Shown: positions 8,741 through 18,122, numbered from the stretch's first letter. The stretch: DNA of 64,000 nucleotides from Poriferisodalis sp965208555 (GCF_965208555.1 NZ_OZ242342.1:2666001-2730000), one strand, 5' to 3'. The notes: generated from the sequence alone by a model not told the origin. Translations and numbers: made by a program.

Positions 8741-9892
8741 GTGCAGTTGACCGACGAGCAGCAGCAGATCCGCGAGGTGGCACGCAGCTTCGCGCAGCGC
8801 GAGATCGCTCCATTTGCCGCCGAGTGGGATCGGGACGGGGGCACCCCCCGGGAGCTCTACCAGAAGATGGCCGACGTCGGGCTCATGGGGGTGATGATCG
8901 ACCCGCGTTGGGGCGGCGCCGGTGCCGACTTCGTGTCGTACGCACTCGCCATCGAGGAGATCTCCGCCGCGGACGGCGGGATCAGCAACATGATGGCGGC
9001 GAACAACTCGCCGGTTGCCATGGCAATCCAGCAATCCGGCACGGACCAGCAGCGGCGCGACTATCTCACCAGGCTCACCAGCGGCGAGTGGTTGGGCTGC
9101 ATCCACCTCACCGAGCCCCACACCGGCTCGGATGCCGCGGCCATCCGCACCCGGGCTACCCGAGACGGCGACGAATACATCCTGAATGGCCACAAAGCAT
9201 TCATCACGGCCGGTTCCAGCGCGGGTGTGGCGATGATCGTGGCCGTGACCGATCCGGATGCTGGCAAGCGAGGCATCACCACCTTCATCACGCCGACGGA
9301 CAACCCCGGATACCAAGTCATAGCCAAAGAGTCCAAGCTGGGACATCGCACCAACGACACCTGCCAAGTCGTCTTCGAGGACATGCGCGTGCCGGCCAGT
9401 GATGTGCTCGGCGAGCCCGGCAGGGGTCTCGGCATCGCCTTGGGCAACCTGTCACTGGGCCGGATTGCAGCCGCTGCGCAGGCCACTGGCGGGGCGCGGG
9501 CGGCGCTGAAGGCCGCCCATTCCTACGCCCGGGAGCGAGAGGCGTTCGGGCGGCCGATCTTCGAGCACCAGGCGATCTCGTTCACGCTTGCCGACATGGC
9601 CACGCAGGTCGAGGCGGGACGCCAGCTCTACCTGCATGCAGCCCAGATGCGCGACCAGGGTCTCGAGTGTGCCCGGGAGGCATCGATGGCCAAGCTGTTC
9701 GCCGCTGAGATGGCCGAGCGTGTGGCGTCGAAGGCCATCCAGATCCACGGCGGGTACGGCTACCTGAACGACTATCCGGTCGAGAAGATCTACCGCGACG
9801 TGCGGGTGTACCAGATCTACGAGGGCACTTCGGAGGTCCAGAAGATGCTGATCAGCCGCATGCTCGACGGCATTGATGGCATCGACAGTTAG
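8741..9892 (+). CDS. Acyl-CoA dehydrogenase
   Basis: 383 aa from the GTG at 8741, chosen because GAGGAG lies 6 nt upstream and the family usually begins with a (M/V)QLTDEQQQIR-type sequence; an in-frame start 8 codons earlier is less likely. It is a FAD-dependent alpha,beta-dehydrogenase of acyl-CoA thioesters. The N-terminal helical domain is followed by LTEPHTGSDAAAIRTRA (flavin/substrate region). The C-terminal domain has REAFGRPIFEHQAISF, IQIHGGYGYLNDYPVEK and the DVRVYQIYEGTSEVQKMLISR end, where the Glu of YEGTSE is the usual catalytic base. The substrate chain length cannot be read from sequence. Confidence 0.93.
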   Translation: MQLTDEQQQIREVARSFAQREIAPFAAEWDRDGGTPRELYQKMADVGLMGVMIDPRWGGAGADFVSYALAIEEISAADGGISNMMAANNSPVAMAIQQSGTDQQRRDYLTRLTSGEWLGCIHLTEPHTGSDAAAIRTRATRDGDEYILNGHKAFITAGSSAGVAMIVAVTDPDAGKRGITTFITPTDNPGYQVIAKESKLGHRTNDTCQVVFEDMRVPASDVLGEPGRGLGIALGNLSLGRIAAAAQATGGARAALKAAHSYAREREAFGRPIFEHQAISFTLADMATQVEAGRQLYLHAAQMRDQGLECAREASMAKLFAAEMAERVASKAIQIHGGYGYLNDYPVEKIYRDVRVYQIYEGTSEVQKMLISRMLDGIDGIDS

Positions 9893-9925
9893 CAGCGCCT
9901 CAGACGCGCAAGCCGGCCGCTCTCG

Positions 9926-10804
9926 TCACTCGATGCCGAGCTGGCGGCCGGCCCGCCACGCCTCGGCCACGTCGCACATGCGGGTGTAGCTCACGCCGAG
10001 ATCGGTCATCTGTTCGATCCACCGCTCCATCTCGTAGAGGCGGCCGCCGCGCCCGATGGCCTGGGGATGGAAGGTGACCGTGCACACTCCGTGCTGCACC
10101 TCGCTGGTCATCCATTTCACATCCGACAGGAACGTGTCGAACATCGTTCCGGGGTTTTCGAGGCCGGTCAGGATGGTGTTCTTGAACGTCACGAACTCGA
10201 GGTGCACGTAGTCGTCGAGGTGCCAGCTGAACGGCAGCTCGACCAAGTCGACCTGGGTGCCGAATTCCATCGGCCCGTCCAGCGGGAACTGGTCGCCGGT
10301 GCGCAGCCAGTAGGGCGCGTAGTCGTGTCCCATCAGCGAGGAGTCGTAGCTGAGTCCGTATTCCATCAACAGGTCGATCGTCCATGGATTGATGTCGCCT
10401 GAGGGTGCCCGGTAGCCCTTCGGGGGAGCCCCGGTCAGTGCCTCGATTTGCGCGTACGTCCGCTCGAGGATGGCGCGCTCCTCGTCTTCGCTGAGCCGGG
10501 GGTTGTACTCGTGGGCGTAGCCGTGCAGCCCGACCTCGCAGCCGGCGTCGACGACCATCTTGGCGGCATCGGGATAGGTGTCGATCGAGTGGCCGGGGAT
10601 GAAGAACGTGCACGGAATGTCGTGGCGCGCCAGCAGTTTCAGGATCCGCGGCACGGCGACCGCGCCGAACTCGCCGCGCGAGATGGGCGTGGGCGTGGTC
10701 TGGCGGCGCGCGATCCACAGCGACGGTCCGTCGAAGTCGAATGTCAGGCAGACATAGCCCGCCGGGTTGTCAGGTATCGCACCGTTGCTGACGCCGTTGT
10801 CCAT
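9926..10804 (-). CDS. Polysaccharide deacetylase family protein (NodB-homology domain)
   Basis: 292 aa from the ATG at 10804, which has a purine-rich AAGGGGGA site just upstream; a longer in-frame start would add an Ala/Arg-rich tail. The NodB-homology motifs are visible: CLTFDFDGP (metal Asp), GLHGYAHEYN (HxxxH metal ligands), YRAPSGDINPWT and FHPQAIGRGGR (motif-5 His). There is no signal peptide, so it probably acts in the cytoplasm, like the PuuE/allantoinase-type group, rather than on cell-wall glycans. It is divergent from the lipoprotein gene at 10913 and converges on the acyl-CoA dehydrogenase. Confidence 0.88.
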   Translation of the reverse strand: MDNGVSNGAIPDNPAGYVCLTFDFDGPSLWIARRQTTPTPISRGEFGAVAVPRILKLLARHDIPCTFFIPGHSIDTYPDAAKMVVDAGCEVGLHGYAHEYNPRLSEDEERAILERTYAQIEALTGAPPKGYRAPSGDINPWTIDLLMEYGLSYDSSLMGHDYAPYWLRTGDQFPLDGPMEFGTQVDLVELPFSWHLDDYVHLEFVTFKNTILTGLENPGTMFDTFLSDVKWMTSEVQHGVCTVTFHPQAIGRGGRLYEMERWIEQMTDLGVSYTRMCDVAEAWRAGRQLGIE

Positions 10805-10912
10805 CGGACTCCCCCTTCGTCGTGCCGCCGCAGCAGCCGCTCGCACTTGCCGTTCTAGCCCAACGAGCCTGACCATGGCGCAGCGGGAGGCTGCCATAGG
10901 CTCGGCCGCCGT

Positions 10913-12523
10913 ATGCGCAAGCTGATCTGCGGGCTCTTGGCAGTGAGTGTGCTTGCCGCCGCTTGCTCGACCTCGCCGGGAGAGGATGCGGGCTCCGCAA
11001 TGGCTGAGCCGCCTGCGACCTCGTCAACCCCCCCGGCTGATTCGGCTGACAGCGCAGCGGGCTCCGGGGCCGCCGACGACGACATGGGGCCACCCGACAC
11101 CACACCCTCCGAAGCGCCGACGCCGACGACTCAGCCGTTCTTTCCCGGTACCGAGGACGGGCGCCCGTTCCTGGAGCTGACGCTGCTGGAGAAGATCGAT
11201 GAGTTCTTGGAGCTGCCGAATACTGCGTTCGCAGCGAACATCGCTGGCGAGATGGGTTTGAGCGGCGAACAGCGGTGGGTTCCGTGGATTCTGGACATCA
11301 TGCGCTTCGGCGGAACGCGGAACGTGAATGACACATCGATGCGTGCGCTCGAGACCATCACGGGCATCGAGAGCTCCGGCGACTTCAACACGGACTACGT
11401 CCGGTACGGCTCGTGGTATCGCACCTACGGCATCGATCCAGGCGAGGGCTACGAGGAATACAAGCGGGTGCTGTACGCCTATGTCGCCTACGAGTACGAC
11501 GAGATATTGGCTCAGGTCACCGACCGGTTGACGCTCGGGGCCATCCAGTGGGGCGGTGTGCGTCGCGGCGGGATACCGGAGTTGAACAACCCCGAGCGGC
11601 TGACGCCGGTCGAGGCCGATTTCATGACCGATGACGAGCTGGTGCTGGGCTTCGTGATCGGCGGGGAAGCCGGGGCCTATCCGGTCCGCTTCTTGGCGCG
11701 TCATGAGCTTGCCAATGACGTTGTCGGCGGCGTACCGGTGGCGCTCGGCTACTGCACACTGTGCCTGACGGCGCTGATGTTCGACCGGCGTCTGCCGAAC
11801 GGCGATGTGCTGACGTTCCAGACATCAGGACTGCTGATGGACTCGAACAAGATCATGATCGACAACGAGACCGAAAGCCTCTGGAACCACCTCTCGGGCA
11901 CCGCATTCGCCGGTCCGCTGGCTGGTACGAAGCTCGAGCAGTTCCCGGTGGCCACGGTGCGCTGGTCGGACTGGCTGGCCGATCACCCCGGCACGTTCAC
12001 GCTGGACACACCCCCGCCGACGTTCTTCCCCGAGCTGCCCGAACGGCCGCCGATCGCGTACGACTACACGCCAGGCGCGGCGTACCGCTCGTACTACTCC
12101 AGCGAGGACCTGTGGTTCCCGACATTCGAGACTCCCGACGTGTTCGAGCTCAAGGACGAGGTGGTGACGGTCGATCGTGGCGATCACGCGCTGGCGCTGG
12201 GACTTGCTGCACTGGAGCGGGGGGATCCGTTCGTGTATGTCCTCGGTGACGAGCCGCTGGTGATCGTGCCGAACCAAGGGGGTGCCCGGGTCTACAGCGC
12301 AGCTGATGTGGAGGGGGTGCCGGCCGCAGCCTGGCGTCACGGCGCCACCGTCGAGGTGGCTCCTAGGGGAGTGCAGCACGACGAGCTGCGAGTCAACGGT
12401 GTCGACGGGCGCAATCGTGTCGACGTCCGGCTGCCGCGCATCGTGTCGTCGCAGTCGTTCTGGTTCGCCTGGTACGGCCTGCATCCCGACACTGAGATAT
12501 GGCCGCCGCCCGACGGGGGCTAG
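10913..12523 (+). CDS. DUF3179 domain-containing lipoprotein
   Basis: 536 aa. A lipoprotein signal sits at the N-terminus (MRKLICGLLAVSVLAAAC, lipidated Cys18), then a Ser/Pro/Ala/Asp-rich tether to about residue 75. The DUF3179 core is recognised from GYCTLCLTALMFDRR, LTFQTSGLLMDSNKIM and ESLWNHLSGTAFAGPLAG. The function of this family is unknown; the GYCxxC and LWxxL motifs are its constant features, and it is exported and membrane-anchored here. A TAGGCT -10 box (10897-10902) lies close to the ATG and there is no ribosome site, so a near-leaderless message is likely. The next feature is the tRNA gene. Confidence 0.85.
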   Translation: MRKLICGLLAVSVLAAACSTSPGEDAGSAMAEPPATSSTPPADSADSAAGSGAADDDMGPPDTTPSEAPTPTTQPFFPGTEDGRPFLELTLLEKIDEFLELPNTAFAANIAGEMGLSGEQRWVPWILDIMRFGGTRNVNDTSMRALETITGIESSGDFNTDYVRYGSWYRTYGIDPGEGYEEYKRVLYAYVAYEYDEILAQVTDRLTLGAIQWGGVRRGGIPELNNPERLTPVEADFMTDDELVLGFVIGGEAGAYPVRFLARHELANDVVGGVPVALGYCTLCLTALMFDRRLPNGDVLTFQTSGLLMDSNKIMIDNETESLWNHLSGTAFAGPLAGTKLEQFPVATVRWSDWLADHPGTFTLDTPPPTFFPELPERPPIAYDYTPGAAYRSYYSSEDLWFPTFETPDVFELKDEVVTVDRGDHALALGLAALERGDPFVYVLGDEPLVIVPNQGGARVYSAADVEGVPAAAWRHGATVEVAPRGVQHDELRVNGVDGRNRVDVRLPRIVSSQSFWFAWYGLHPDTEIWPPPDGG

Positions 12524-12586
12524 GCGCCAGTTGGCAGGTCGAGGCCCCGAGGGCCGTGGCTATGCTGGCTCCTCGCATCTCAACCA

Positions 12587-12659
12587 GCCCCCATCGTCTA
12601 GCGGCCAAGGACACCACCCTCTCAAGGTGGCGGCACGGGTTCGAATCCCGTTGGGGGTG
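12587..12659 (+). tRNA. tRNA-Glu (anticodon CTC)
   Basis: 73-nt cloverleaf. Acceptor GCCCCCA pairs with TGGGGGT (first pair G-U), with discriminator G at 12659. The anticodon arm is CCACC/GGTGG around loop CTCTCAA (12619-12625), giving anticodon CTC at 12621-12623, which reads GAG. The T arm is CGGG-TTCGAAT-CCCG. The 3' CCA is not encoded. A TATGCT -10 box at 12561-12566 fits its own promoter. Confidence 0.96.
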
Positions 12660-12662
12660 CTC

Positions 12663-14258
12663 GTGGCCGTTTCGAGCCCAGCGTCGGATTGGCACCGGCA
12701 CCTGCCGGCTGGCTTGCACGCCGACGATGTCGACTTGTCGACGGGCGGCACGTTGCCTGCGGTGTGGCTGGATCGCTGGGCGGCCGACCCGCAGCGCGCC
12801 GTGGTGTGGGACGCCCAGGCGGGTTGGGTGACCGGTGCCCAATTGCTCGGGAGTGCGCAGCAGGTGGCTCGGCGGCTGGCCGCAGCCGGGGTGGGAGCCG
12901 GCGACCGCGTGCTGATGAGCGGTCCATCGTCGGTTCGGCTGGTCGCTGCACACACGGCGCTGCTGGGGATGGGCGCAGTGGTGGTGCCGCTGAACGGCGC
13001 ATACCGGGCCGACGAGGTTCGCAATGTCGTGGCGGACTGCCGTCCTGCGGCGGCGCTGATCGAAGATGTCGGCAGCCCCGGCGAGTGGAGGCAGTGGATC
13101 ACCTCAGCGGACCGGGCGGTGCTGACTGACGATTTCGACGTCGGCGAACTGGGCGATATCGGCCCTGACGGTGCCAGCGGCGGCGGCAGTCCCGATCTGG
13201 CAGGGCGGGTTCGCCAGCGCCGGGGCGACGAACCGGCGCTTATCGGCTACACCTCCGGCACCACCGGGCGCCCCAAGGGAGCGGTGCTGAGCCACGCAAA
13301 CCTGCTGGCCTCGGTACGGGCGCTGGAGCTGGCGTGGCGATGGACGGCCGATGACGTGCTGGTGCTGGCGCTGCCGCTGTTCCACATGCACGGCCTCGGC
13401 GTCGGGTTGCACGGCACGCTCACCGTGGGTGGACGGGCCGTGCTGCTGCCGACGTTCGACCCTGACGCTGTCTTCGATGCGATTCGTGAGCACCGAGCCA
13501 CGGTCTTCTTCGGCGTTCCCACGATGTACTCCCGGCTGGCGGCTTCGCCGCGCGCCGGCGAGTTGTCGGCGCTGCGGCTGTGCGTGTCGGGATCGGCACC
13601 TATGCCCGCCGAGCTGCACGACGCCGTGCGCAGGGCCAGCGGTCAGCACGTCATCGAGCGCTACGGCATGACCGAGACCGTGATGCTGGTGTCGAACCCC
13701 TATGACGAGCCGAGGCGAGCGGGCACCGTGGGATTCCCGCTGCCCGGCGTGGAAGTGCGGCTTGATGCGCTCGACGCCGACGCCGAGACCGACGCTGCGG
13801 AGATACTGGTGCGGGGCCCCAACGTGTTCTCGGGCTACTGGGAACGGCCCGAAGCCAATGCCGAGTCCTTCGATGGGGAGTGGTTCCGGACCGGCGATCT
13901 CGGCGCGTGGGACGACGGCTACCTGCGAATCGTCGGGCGGGCGAAAGAACTCGTCATCTGCGGCGGCTTCAACGTGTACCCCCGAGAGGTCGAGGAAGTC
14001 ATCGCCTCCCATCCGGACGTCATCGAGTGCGCCGTCGGTGGCGAGCCCGATTCTGAGTGGGGCGAGGTGGTGGTTGCCTATGTCGTCGCTGAGCGCGAGT
14101 TCGGCGACGGCGAGCTCAAGGACTACGTGGGCGAGCGTCTCGCGTACTACAAGCGGCCCCGCCGCACCTACCGCATCGCCGCGTTGCCGCGCAACGCGCT
14201 CGGCAAGGTCCAGCGCCATCAACTCGGGCCGGGGGTCGCTGGCGAGCCGGCCATCTGA
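12663..14258 (+). CDS. Acyl-CoA synthetase, malonyl-CoA synthetase (MatB/ACSF3)-like
   Basis: 531 aa from GTG 12663, 3 nt after the tRNA; another GTG at 12657 would overlap the tRNA. It belongs to the class I adenylate-forming family: GYTSGTTGRPKGAVLSH (P-loop), PLFHMHGLGVGLHGTL, ERYGMTETVMLVSNPYDEPR, WFRTGDLGAWDDGYLRIVGR and the C-terminal PRNALGKVQRHQL lysine. The HMHGLGVGLHGTL and SNPYDExRRAGTVGFPLPGVEVR segments resemble malonyl-CoA synthetases more than long-chain ligases. It activates a carboxylate with ATP and loads CoA; the malonate assignment is inference. It precedes the molybdenum hydroxylase genes by 16 bp, suggesting co-transcription. Confidence 0.85.
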   Translation: MAVSSPASDWHRHLPAGLHADDVDLSTGGTLPAVWLDRWAADPQRAVVWDAQAGWVTGAQLLGSAQQVARRLAAAGVGAGDRVLMSGPSSVRLVAAHTALLGMGAVVVPLNGAYRADEVRNVVADCRPAAALIEDVGSPGEWRQWITSADRAVLTDDFDVGELGDIGPDGASGGGSPDLAGRVRQRRGDEPALIGYTSGTTGRPKGAVLSHANLLASVRALELAWRWTADDVLVLALPLFHMHGLGVGLHGTLTVGGRAVLLPTFDPDAVFDAIREHRATVFFGVPTMYSRLAASPRAGELSALRLCVSGSAPMPAELHDAVRRASGQHVIERYGMTETVMLVSNPYDEPRRAGTVGFPLPGVEVRLDALDADAETDAAEILVRGPNVFSGYWERPEANAESFDGEWFRTGDLGAWDDGYLRIVGRAKELVICGGFNVYPREVEEVIASHPDVIECAVGGEPDSEWGEVVVAYVVAEREFGDGELKDYVGERLAYYKRPRRTYRIAALPRNALGKVQRHQLGPGVAGEPAI

Positions 14259-14274
14259 CACCCTTGTATGCCGA

Positions 14275-15798
14275 ATGCTTGAGCTTCACGAAGTGCAGCG
14301 GGCGGCCCCGCTGCCAGCACGCTATGTGGCTCCCGGTTCGCTGAGCGAGGCGGCCGAGCTGCTCTCGTCGCACGGCGCTGCGGCACGGCTGATCGCGGGC
14401 GGTACCGACCTGATGCTTGAGCTGTCCCGGGGAGCGCGCTCGGGAGTGGAACTGCTCGTCGACATCTCGGTCCTGCCGGGCCTCGACCGGATCTCCTACG
14501 GCGACGGCAGGGTCACGCTGGGACCGCTCGTCACCCATGCCGATGTCATCGCCTCGGCGCAGATGCTCACTGCCGGGCTGCCGCTGGCTCAAGCCTGCCT
14601 TGAGGTGGGTTCGCCGCCGTTGCGGAACCGGGCGACCGTGGTCGGCAACATCGTCACCGCCAGCCCGGCCAATGACACGATCTCAGCGCTCGTGGCATTG
14701 GGCGCCGACGTCACTGTGACCTCAGTGAGGGGCGAACGTACTCTGCCGCTCGTCGAGTTCATTGTGGGCTTCCGCCAGACCGTCCTGGCGCCCGATGAGA
14801 TTGTCACTGCCGTTGCGTTCGAAGCGCTCGACGGCGGAGACCGCCCCACTGGGCGTCGCGGCGTGTTCGTGAAGCTGGGCCTGCGCCGCGCACAAGCCAT
14901 CTCGGTGGTCCATGCCGCGGTCGTAGCGGAATTGCAGGGAACCGATGTCATCGATCTCGTGGTTGCCCTCGGCAGTGTCGCACCCACGATCATCACCGTT
15001 CCCGAAGCCGCCGAGGCGGCGATCGGTCGAGAGCTGAGCGAGGCCGCCGGTGACATTGCCGCTGCCGCGCAGCGTGCGGCAACCCCCATCGACGACATCC
15101 GCGGCAGCGCCGACTATCGGTCGCACGCTGTCGGCGTGGTCGTGGGCCGAGCCGTCGCGGCGCTGGCCAGCGGCACCGAGGCCGACCGCTGGCCTCCCGA
15201 GCCGCCGTGTCTGGCACCCGCAGCAAGCCGAGTCCGAACGCCCGCGCCGTCGAGCGCGCTGGACCGACCCGGGGATCTCGTCACTGCGACGGTGAACGGC
15301 GCGCAGCGCAGCGCAACCGGTGCGGCGGGCAAGACGCTGATGGACTGGCTGCGCGACGACTTCGGCCTGACGGGCACCAAGGAGGGCTGTGCCGAAGGGG
15401 AGTGCGGCGCCTGCACGGTGCATCTCGACGGTGCGGCCGTGTTCTCGTGCCTGGTGCCGGCAGGCCGGGCGAACGGTGCGACCATCACCACCGTGGAGGG
15501 CGTGGCATCGCCGACTGGCGAACTGCACCCGTTCCAGCAGGCCATGGTGGATACCGGCGGGGCACAGTGCGGGTTCTGCACGCCGGGATTCGTGATGAGC
15601 GCAGTGGCGCTGCTGGACGAGATCGCCGAGCCCACCGCAGAACAGATCACGATCGGCCTGTCGGGCAACCTCTGCCGCTGCACCGGCTACTGCTCGATCA
15701 TCGAGGCGGTGAACACTGCCTCGGTTGACGCGGGGGCGGTGCATACCGCCTCGGTTGACGCGGGGGCCGTCGAAACCGCGGCGGGGGGCACGTCGTGA
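14275..15798 (+). CDS. Molybdenum hydroxylase FAD subunit fused to 2Fe-2S subunit (CoxM-CoxS type fusion)
   Basis: 507 aa from ATG 14275. Residues ~15-290 are the FAD-binding (CoxM/XdhB-like) domain with ARLIAGGTDLMLELSRG and the GNIVTASPANDTISALVALGA flavin motif. Residues ~335-490 are a CoxS-like ferredoxin. It carries Cys372, Cys377 and Cys380 in GCAEGECGACTV, then CGFCTPGF and NLCRCTGYCSI for the second cluster. The domain order (FAD first, FeS second) is the reverse of XdhA and matches coxM-coxS-coxL gene order. A 30-bp tandem repeat encodes the C-terminal tail. It overlaps the large-subunit gene by 4 bp, and passes electrons from that subunit's Mo cofactor to FAD. Confidence 0.9.
   Translation: MLELHEVQRAAPLPARYVAPGSLSEAAELLSSHGAAARLIAGGTDLMLELSRGARSGVELLVDISVLPGLDRISYGDGRVTLGPLVTHADVIASAQMLTAGLPLAQACLEVGSPPLRNRATVVGNIVTASPANDTISALVALGADVTVTSVRGERTLPLVEFIVGFRQTVLAPDEIVTAVAFEALDGGDRPTGRRGVFVKLGLRRAQAISVVHAAVVAELQGTDVIDLVVALGSVAPTIITVPEAAEAAIGRELSEAAGDIAAAAQRAATPIDDIRGSADYRSHAVGVVVGRAVAALASGTEADRWPPEPPCLAPAASRVRTPAPSSALDRPGDLVTATVNGAQRSATGAAGKTLMDWLRDDFGLTGTKEGCAEGECGACTVHLDGAAVFSCLVPAGRANGATITTVEGVASPTGELHPFQQAMVDTGGAQCGFCTPGFVMSAVALLDEIAEPTAEQITIGLSGNLCRCTGYCSIIEAVNTASVDAGAVHTASVDAGAVETAAGGTS
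15718..15777 (+). repeat. 30-bp in-frame tandem repeat (2 copies) at the 3' end of the FAD/2Fe-2S fusion gene
   Basis: Copies 15718-15747 and 15748-15777 share GCCTCGGTTGACGCGGGGG and diverge only near their ends. They encode two turns of TASVDAGAV(H/E)T in the tail after the ferredoxin domain. This looks like a slippage expansion in an unconstrained linker. Confidence 0.8.
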
Positions 15799-18122
15799 GG
15801 GAGGGCGCCGCTCCCGGCACTCCCGGCGCGGCCATCGAGCTGGAGATGCCAGCGCAGCAGTCGGGCGGCCTGGGCCAATCGCCGCCGCGTGCCGACGGGC
15901 CTGCCAAGGTCGCCGGGCTGGCCGGCTACCCGGCGGATCGCATTCCTGCCGACGCGCTGTGGGCCTTCGCGGTGTTCACCGATCAGCCCCATGCCCGGCT
16001 TTGCCGCCTCGATCTCGAGCCTGCCGAGCGATCACCGGGCGTCGTCGCGGTGCTCGGCTCGGCCGACGTGCCCTGCAACGAGTACGGGCTGACCAAGTTC
16101 GACCAGCCGGTCTTCGTCGGCCTCGAGCACTCTGGCCGCAGCCCGGTGCCCTGTGACGTCTCCCGCTGGGAGGCCGATCATCTCGCGCTCATCGTCGCTG
16201 AAAGCCTGGAGGAGGCGCGTGCCGCCGCTGCTGCCATCGACGTCGAGTGGGAGCCGCTGCCGGTCGTGACTGATCTGGATATGGCGCTTGCGCCAGACGC
16301 GCCGCTCGTGCACCCCTACGAGGGCATCGGCTCGAACCTGTACGAGTCCATGCGCACCCGCAAGGGCGACCTCGACGCCGGCTTCGCAGCCGCTGCGGCG
16401 GTCGTGGAGACCACCTACGAAGTGCCGTACCAGGAGCATGCATACCTGCAGCCTGAGGCGGGCACCTCGTGGGTGGATGCCGAGGGCATCGTGAACGTCG
16501 AGATAGCGGGCCAGTGGGTGCACGAAGACCGCGAGCAGATCGCCCATGCGCTCGACCTGCCAGAGGATCAGATCCGGGTGCGCTATCCCGCCATCGGCGG
16601 TGCATTCGGCGGGCGCGAGGACACCTCGATGCAGATCATCCTGGCGCTCGCCGCCTGCCGGCTGTCTGAACGGGGTATCGACCGGCCGGTGGCCATGCAG
16701 TGGTCACGGGAAGAGTCCATCGTCGGCCATCACAAGCGGCACCGCGGCCGCATCTGGGCTCGCTGGGGCGCCGACCGCGATGGCAGGATCACCGCGGCGG
16801 CGGCCGAAGCCTGGCTGGATGCGGGCGCCTACAACTACACCTCCAACAAGGTCATGGGGAACCTGCACCTGGGCCTCGGCGGGCCCTACGAGCTGCCCAA
16901 CGCCGCCATCGACACGCATGTCGTATACACCAACGCCACTCCAGGGGGAGCCTTCCGGGGCTTCGGCGCGCCGCAGGCAGCTTTCGCAGTCGAGTGCCAG
17001 GTCAACAAGCTGGCCGAGGCGCTGGGCATGGACCCCGTCGACATCCGCCGGGTCAACACCCTGCGAGAAGGATCGCCGAGCATCGCCCACACGCCGATGC
17101 CTGCCGGCGTGACCATGCCCGAGGTGATCGAGGCCTGCGCTCACGCCGCAGCCCTGCCAGCCGAGACCGCCACGGCCCATCGACACCTCTTCAGCCCGTT
17201 CGGCTCGTTGCCGGGCAGGCCGTCATCGCTGCGCCGCGGTCGCGGCTTCGCCTGCGCGTTCAAGAACGTCGGGTTCTCATTCGGCTTCCCCGAGCGCTGC
17301 GAGGCCACGATTGTCCTGCACGGCGAACCCGGCGACGAGTCACCGACATCGGTCGAACTGTCGCACGCCGGTGCCGACGTCGGCCAGGGCGCCCACACGG
17401 CTTTCCTGCAGATGGCGGCCGAGGCGACCGGGGTCGACCCATCCAAGGTCGTGGGCCGCTTCAGCGACACCGGCACGTCGGGGGACTCGGGATCGGCATC
17501 GGCGTCGCGCCTGACGTGGATGGCCGGCAACTCCATCCTGGGCGCCGCTGAAGAGGCCGAGAAGGCGTGGCGCGAGGGCGATCGGCCGGCGATCGGGCAC
17601 TTCCGGTTCACGCCCCCGCCCACCACCGAGCTCGACCCCGAGACTGGTGAGGGCACGCCGAACTTCTCCTACGGCTACGTCGCCCAGCACGTGGAGTTGA
17701 CCGTCGACATCGACACCGGTCACATTCGCATCGACCGGGTGATCAGCGCCAACGATGTCGGCCGAGCCATCAACCCGCGCTTCGTGGTCGGCCAGATCGA
17801 GGGCGCGGTCGCGCAGGCGCACGGCCACGTGCTCAGCGAGCACCTTCGCAGCCGGGACGGTCGCCTGCTGAATCCCCGCTTCTCCACGTACCTGATTCCC
17901 GGCATCGGCGATATCCCCGTGACCACAGAGAGCGTTGTGCTGGAGCTGGCGGATCCGCTGGGTCCGTTCGGCGCTCGCGGCATGGCCGAGATGGGTGTGA
18001 TCCCGTATGCACCGGCGGTGGTCGCGGCGCTGGCGGACGCCACCGGCGTCTGGATGGATGACTTCCCGTTGACGCCCGAACGGGTCTGGACAGCGCTCGC
18101 ACGAGCAGGCGTCGCCGCCTGA
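15795..18122 (+). CDS. Molybdenum hydroxylase large subunit (xanthine/aldehyde oxidase family, CoxL/XdhB-like)
   Basis: 775 aa, GTG start overlapping the preceding stop by 4 bp. It is the molybdopterin-cytosine-dinucleotide-type catalytic subunit. The N-terminal a/b hammerhead domain starts SPPRADGPAKVAGLAGYPADR. Mo-cofactor motifs follow: YPAIGGAFGGRED, GGAFRGFGAPQAAFAVE, a SHAGADVGQGAHTAFLQMA stretch and GARGMAEMGVIPYAPAVVAA, where the Glu occupies the catalytic-base position. The CO-dehydrogenase loop VAYRCSFR is absent, so CO is not the substrate; a purine, aldehyde or N-heterocycle is likely. With the fused FAD/2Fe-2S gene it makes a two-polypeptide enzyme. Confidence 0.9.
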   Translation: MREGAAPGTPGAAIELEMPAQQSGGLGQSPPRADGPAKVAGLAGYPADRIPADALWAFAVFTDQPHARLCRLDLEPAERSPGVVAVLGSADVPCNEYGLTKFDQPVFVGLEHSGRSPVPCDVSRWEADHLALIVAESLEEARAAAAAIDVEWEPLPVVTDLDMALAPDAPLVHPYEGIGSNLYESMRTRKGDLDAGFAAAAAVVETTYEVPYQEHAYLQPEAGTSWVDAEGIVNVEIAGQWVHEDREQIAHALDLPEDQIRVRYPAIGGAFGGREDTSMQIILALAACRLSERGIDRPVAMQWSREESIVGHHKRHRGRIWARWGADRDGRITAAAAEAWLDAGAYNYTSNKVMGNLHLGLGGPYELPNAAIDTHVVYTNATPGGAFRGFGAPQAAFAVECQVNKLAEALGMDPVDIRRVNTLREGSPSIAHTPMPAGVTMPEVIEACAHAAALPAETATAHRHLFSPFGSLPGRPSSLRRGRGFACAFKNVGFSFGFPERCEATIVLHGEPGDESPTSVELSHAGADVGQGAHTAFLQMAAEATGVDPSKVVGRFSDTGTSGDSGSASASRLTWMAGNSILGAAEEAEKAWREGDRPAIGHFRFTPPPTTELDPETGEGTPNFSYGYVAQHVELTVDIDTGHIRIDRVISANDVGRAINPRFVVGQIEGAVAQAHGHVLSEHLRSRDGRLLNPRFSTYLIPGIGDIPVTTESVVLELADPLGPFGARGMAEMGVIPYAPAVVAALADATGVWMDDFPLTPERVWTALARAGVAA

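Noticed and set aside
12282..12662. In-frame upstream extension of the acyl-CoA synthetase
   Set aside because: It would run through the whole tRNA-Glu gene and the end of the DUF3179 gene; the family N-terminus begins after 12663.
13702..14274. In-frame upstream extension of the FAD/2Fe-2S fusion gene
   Set aside because: It lies inside the acyl-CoA synthetase in another frame and has shadow composition; the CoxM-like domain starts just after ATG 14275.
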